NCBI RefSeq assembly: GCF_021341785.1 | Contig: NZ_JAJTTF010000006.1 | Span: 1 to 64,000 of the forward strand | DNA: 64,000 bases | Source of the DNA: Microbacterium sp. Au-Mic1 | GTDB lineage: Bacteria; Actinomycetota; Actinomycetes; Actinomycetales; Microbacteriaceae | Direction of reading: 5' to 3' | Part shown: positions 60,997 to 64,000 of the stretch, piece after piece | Layout: every line of letters starts with the position of its first letter | How positions within the stretch are numbered: the stretch's first letter is position 1 | Program-made: the position numbers and the translations under genes | The notes under the pieces: model-generated | The model's database searches: none | Seen by the model: only the letters and a program-made list of their open reading frames with translations | What the model was told of the DNA's origin: nothing

Positions 60997-62499
60997 TCAC
61001 GCAGCGTCGGGGGCTGCGACCTCGAGCATGGCCAGAGCGAGAATGGCCTCTTCGGACGCGTGTTCACGGTCCATGTCGCCGACGATCCGTCCGCCGGCCA
61101 TCACATAGATGCGGTCGGCCAAACCGAGAACTTCGGGCAGTTCGCTGGAGACGAAGAGGATGCCGACGCCCTGTTTTGCCAGGTCCTCGACGATCCCGTA
61201 GATCTCGGATTTGGCTCCGACGTCGACCCCGCGCGTTGGTTCATCGAGCACGAGGAGGGTCGGACCATGCGCCAACCATCTGGCCAGCACCACCTTCTGT
61301 TGATTGCCACCGGAGAGGTTCTTGACGAGCTGTTCGGTCGAGGGTGTGCGGATGCGCAACTGCTCGATGTACCGGCGAGCAAGCGACTTCTCTGTCGCGG
61401 TGCTGACGAAGAAGGCCTTGGCGATGCGCGGCAGGACCGCCAGAACGGTGTTGTCTCGCACCGTTCGCTGCATCACGAGCGCTTCGGCCTTGCGTTCCTC
61501 GGGCGCGAAGCCGATTCCGGCGGCGACGGAGTCAGCCGGGCTCGCGAACTTCACTTCCCTGCCGTTGACGCGCACGATTCCACGGCGAACGGGAAGATCG
61601 CCGACGATCGCTTTCATCAGTTCGCTGCGCCCAGCGCCCACCAGACCGGCGATGCCGACGATCTCGCCAGCACGAACCATGAGGTCGATGCCGGAGACAT
61701 CATCGGTGTCCACCTTGCTGAGTTCGAGCACGGGCGCCCCGGTCTCGTGCGGCTGGCGGTGATAGAGCTGGGAAAGGTCACGCCCCACCATCATCCGCAC
61801 CAGTTCGTTATTGTCGGTCTCTGTGGTCAGCTTCGACCCGACGAGCTTGCCGTCCCGGAGCACAGTGATGCGATCGGCGAGCTGAAAGATCTCGTTCATG
61901 CGATGTGAGACGTAGCCGATCGCCTTGCCCTCGGCACGCAACTGCCGGATCAGGGTGAACAGGAGCGCGACCTCGTCGTCTCCGAGCGAGGAGGTCGGCT
62001 CGTCGAAGCAGATGACATCCGGGTCGTCGACGATCGCACGCATGATCTCGACGATCTGTCGTTGAGCCGGTGACAGCTCGCGGCCGATCGTCTTCGGCGA
62101 GATCACGCGATCGAAGCCGAACCGAGCCAGATCTTCCGCAGCACGCTTCTCGAGTCCACGTTGGTCGAAGAAGAAGCCCTGTTTGGAGATCCCTCCGACG
62201 TAGATGTTCTCGGCGACCGTCACATACGGCACGATCTCCGGTTCTTGGGCGATCACACGGAGGCCGGCCGCGCGGGACTGGGAAGGGTCGGTGAACGAGA
62301 CGTCGCGACCTCCCAGGCTGAGCTGGCCGGAATCGGGCTGGTAATCCCCCTCCAGGATCTTCAACAGCGTGGACTTTCCCGCGCCGTTCTCGCCCATGAT
62401 CGCGGTGACCTCCCCCGCTCGCAGTTCGAGGTCGACGCCATCGAGGGCGATGACTGCACCGAATCGTTTGCCGATGCCGCTCGCACGCAGTGCGACCAT
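60997..62499 (-). CDS. CUT2 sugar ABC ATPase (RbsA/AraG-like)
   Basis: A 500-aa double nucleotide-binding protein. N-terminal half: Walker [10 protein letters not shown] (about residues 37-45), signature ELSPAQRQIVEIMRA, Walker B VICFDEPTSSL. C-terminal half: the degenerate P-loop GLVGAGRSELMKAI, signature [14 protein letters not shown], Walker B LLVLDEPTRGVDVG. Couples ATP hydrolysis to import through the RbsC-like permease. GGGAG lies 8 nt before the ATG. Confidence 0.95.
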   Translation of the reverse strand: MVALRASGIGKRFGAVIALDGVDLELRAGEVTAIMGENGAGKSTLLKILEGDYQPDSGQLSLGGRDVSFTDPSQSRAAGLRVIAQEPEIVPYVTVAENIYVGGISKQGFFFDQRGLEKRAAEDLARFGFDRVISPKTIGRELSPAQRQIVEIMRAIVDDPDVICFDEPTSSLGDDEVALLFTLIRQLRAEGKAIGYVSHRMNEIFQLADRITVLRDGKLVGSKLTTETDNNELVRMMVGRDLSQLYHRQPHETGAPVLELSKVDTDDVSGIDLMVRAGEIVGIAGLVGAGRSELMKAIVGDLPVRRGIVRVNGREVKFASPADSVAAGIGFAPEERKAEALVMQRTVRDNTVLAVLPRIAKAFFVSTATEKSLARRYIEQLRIRTPSTEQLVKNLSGGNQQKVVLARWLAHGPTLLVLDEPTRGVDVGAKSEIYGIVEDLAKQGVGILFVSSELPEVLGLADRIYVMAGGRIVGDMDREHASEEAILALAMLEVAAPDAA

Positions 62500-62579
62500 T
62501 GTGAGACTCCCGTCTCTCTCTAGGTTGTTTGGGGCCGATGCTGAAGCCGGGGCCGCGACGCGGCCCCGGCAGGTTTCGA

Positions 62580-63620
62580 TCAGGTGCAGACGACGCCGGC
62601 CTTCTCCCAGTTCGTCGCATCGACGATCGCCGTGTCAGCGATCGATTTCAGAGGCAGTGCCTTGCCGTTGCGGAGCAGATCCACCATGGACGTGACCGCG
62701 GCCTTGCCGACCTCGACGCCCGAGATGAACAGTGCGGCCTTGTTGCCGGTGTCCTGCTTGGCCTTCCAGTCCTTGCAGGTGAGGTAGGCACCGAGACCGA
62801 CACCGTTGATGTTCGCCGGCGAGATGCTGGCGTTCTGCAGCGCCGTCACCACGCCGGTCTCGTTCTCGTCGTTGCAACCCCAGACGACCCAGTGCTTGAC
62901 ATCGGCGTTTCCGGTGATCACGGCGCCGGCCTTGTTCTGAGCGTCCGGTGCCGAGTTGTCTGTTCCCACGGTGATGATCTTGGGAGCCTCGGCGCCCTTC
63001 AGCCCCGCAGTGAATGCCTTGGCCGCACCGTCGACCCGGTCGACACAGTTCGGCTGGTCCTGCTTGTACGCGCTCAGCACGCGAGTATCTGCAGCAGTCC
63101 ATCCGTCCTTGAGGTAGAGCTCGGCGGCCTTCGCACCGACGAGGGTCCCCATCGCGGTTCCGTCGAAGCCGGCGAACGGGATCTCCTTGCCGTCGGCCGC
63201 CGCGATCGAGTCATCGGCGGCCATGATCGGGATTCCTGCGGTCTTCGCGGCGGAGATGACCTGCGGACCGATCTGCTTGTCGGGAACCACGATGATGATT
63301 CCGTCGACCTTCTGCGCGATGACAGAGTCGACCTCGCTGATCGCCTTGTTGGCGTCGGTGCCGAGGTTCACCACCTTGACGTCAACATCGCCGAGTTTCT
63401 TCGCGGCGGCCGTGGCGCCCGTGGCTTCGTCGACGAAATACTGCTGATCGCCCTGCTTCTGCAGGAGGGCGATGGTCAGCTTCCCGCTCTTGGGACCGGA
63501 CGACTGGGCGGTGCTCGCCGCTTCCTGTCCAGAAGTGCAGGCGGTGACGCCCAGCAGCATCGCTGCCGATACAGCGACGACGAGCACGCTTCGTGCGCGC
63601 CTCTTGACGTGTGTGATCAT
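62580..63620 (-). CDS. Sugar-binding lipoprotein (AraF-like)
   Basis: A 346-aa type I periplasmic-binding-protein lipoprotein. Signal peptide with lipobox GVTACTSGQ, Cys at about 28. Mature motifs: LTIALLQKQGDQQYFVDEATGA at the start, DGIIIVVPDKQIGPQVISAAKTAGIPIMAADDSI, then VVWGCNDENETGVVTALQNA and VGLGAYLTCKDWKAKQDTGNKAALFISG, a pattern seen in arabinose-binding-protein-like members. The ATG at 63620 follows AAAGGA and starts the signal peptide; a second ATG at 63641 lacks a ribosome site. Confidence 0.92.
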   Translation of the reverse strand: MITHVKRRARSVLVVAVSAAMLLGVTACTSGQEAASTAQSSGPKSGKLTIALLQKQGDQQYFVDEATGATAAAKKLGDVDVKVVNLGTDANKAISEVDSVIAQKVDGIIIVVPDKQIGPQVISAAKTAGIPIMAADDSIAAADGKEIPFAGFDGTAMGTLVGAKAAELYLKDGWTAADTRVLSAYKQDQPNCVDRVDGAAKAFTAGLKGAEAPKIITVGTDNSAPDAQNKAGAVITGNADVKHWVVWGCNDENETGVVTALQNASISPANINGVGLGAYLTCKDWKAKQDTGNKAALFISGVEVGKAAVTSMVDLLRNGKALPLKSIADTAIVDATNWEKAGVVCT

Positions 63621-63750
63621 TCTGGTGCTGTCCTTTCTCATGGTGTACCGAACGGCGCCGCTGCCGATCGGGTCCGGCTGGTTCGATCAGCCGGTGTTGG
63701 CAGAGGGCTGCCAAGCGTGTGGGAGCTGCCACGCAACGGAACGATGACGC

Positions 63751-64000
63751 TCAGGTCAGGTGGATAAGGTCGTCGTCGGTCAACTCTGCGAACGCTGCAC
63801 CGAAGGACACGGCGCCGGCCCCCGCGGATAAGAACTGCCGTGCATTGCGCGCATTGATACCTCCCGTGGCCACGAAGCGGGCTTCGGGGAATGGGCCCCG
63901 CATCGCGGAGATCCAGCTGGCTCCGAGCGCTTCCGCCGGGAACGCCTTCAGCCAGATGCATCCCCGGGTCAGAGCAGCCTGGACTTCGGAACCTGTGGCG
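63751..64000 (-). CDS. KDPG/KDPGal aldolase family protein (partial)
   Basis: The window cuts the N-terminal part. The 82 visible C-terminal residues match the Eda family: LTRGCIWLKAFPAEALGASW, with the Schiff-base Lys in the KxFPAE motif, PEARFVATGGINARNARQFLSAGAGAVSFGAAF, and a short tail. It precedes the sugar importer by 131 nt on the same strand and is probably the upstream gene of that operon. The importer may therefore bring in a sugar or sugar acid degraded through a 2-keto-3-deoxy-6-phospho intermediate. It differs clearly from the aldolase at 17466. Confidence 0.88.
   Translation of the reverse strand, partial: ATGSEVQAALTRGCIWLKAFPAEALGASWISAMRGPFPEARFVATGGINARNARQFLSAGAGAVSFGAAFAELTDDDLIHLT

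Overview
The window is a piece of a high-GC actinobacterial chromosome. The gene families, the frequent GTG starts, ATGA/GTGA stop-start overlaps and leaderless start architecture suggest a Microbacteriaceae member, probably Microbacterium or a close relative. That assignment is an inference; no rRNA or complete tRNA gene is present to support it.

Layout. (1) 0.4-10.2 kb is backbone: a DUF4184 membrane protein, tyrosyl-tRNA synthetase, a small membrane protein with the copper-associated YcnI and CopC proteins, a membrane protein, an AAA ATPase preceded by three tandem 9-bp repeats, an APC permease and a NERD-domain protein. (2) 10.3-15.6 kb is a CUT2-type monosaccharide importer (permease, double ATPase, lipoprotein binding protein) with a LacI regulator and visible operator-like palindromes. 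(3) 15.7-23.4 kb holds a GH20 hexosaminidase and two divergent operons: aldolase, N-acyl-D-amino-acid deacylase and PLP deaminase on one strand; PfkB kinase, IclR regulator and RidA on the other. Together they could turn N-acetyl-D-glucosaminate (from oxidised chitin ends) into pyruvate and glyceraldehyde-3-phosphate. The GH20 promoter and the divergent promoter share a three-half-site operator motif in opposite orientation. (4) 23.6-30.3 kb holds Kup, an M6 (immune inhibitor A) protease, a small lipoprotein and an alpha/beta hydrolase.

(5) 30.4 to about 45.7 kb looks like an integrated island. It starts at the 3' end of a tRNA, probably tRNA-Ser, whose terminator survives. It carries a Ser/Thr kinase overlapping an unrecognised 399-aa protein, a convergent PD-(D/E)XK-like protein, an integrase and excisionase, a long gene-poor stretch with GGTACA iterons and long hairpins, an esterase with a divergent regulator, a gene broken by an 8-bp tandem duplication, a GIY-YIG protein, an XRE protein, a second iteron array and a ParS/RES-type toxin-antitoxin operon. 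It ends near a FadR-family regulator gene that has lost its 5' end and carries a 1-nt frameshift. The kinase/399-aa/nuclease-like group is the best candidate for an undescribed, possibly defensive, system.

(6) 46.4-59.8 kb is a catabolic region: succinate-semialdehyde-type dehydrogenase; a CUT1 sugar importer without its own ATPase; a divergent operon of Gfo/Idh oxidoreductase, GntR regulator, copper amine oxidase, SIS sugar-phosphate protein and N-acetylglucosamine-type kinase; a second paralogous GntR regulator; and an APC amine/amino-acid permease. It may combine amine oxidation with amino-sugar use. (7) 59.9-64 kb is a second CUT2 importer with a 2-keto-3-deoxy-6-phospho-sugar aldolase cut by the window end. 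No CRISPR array, insertion sequence or rRNA gene was seen.
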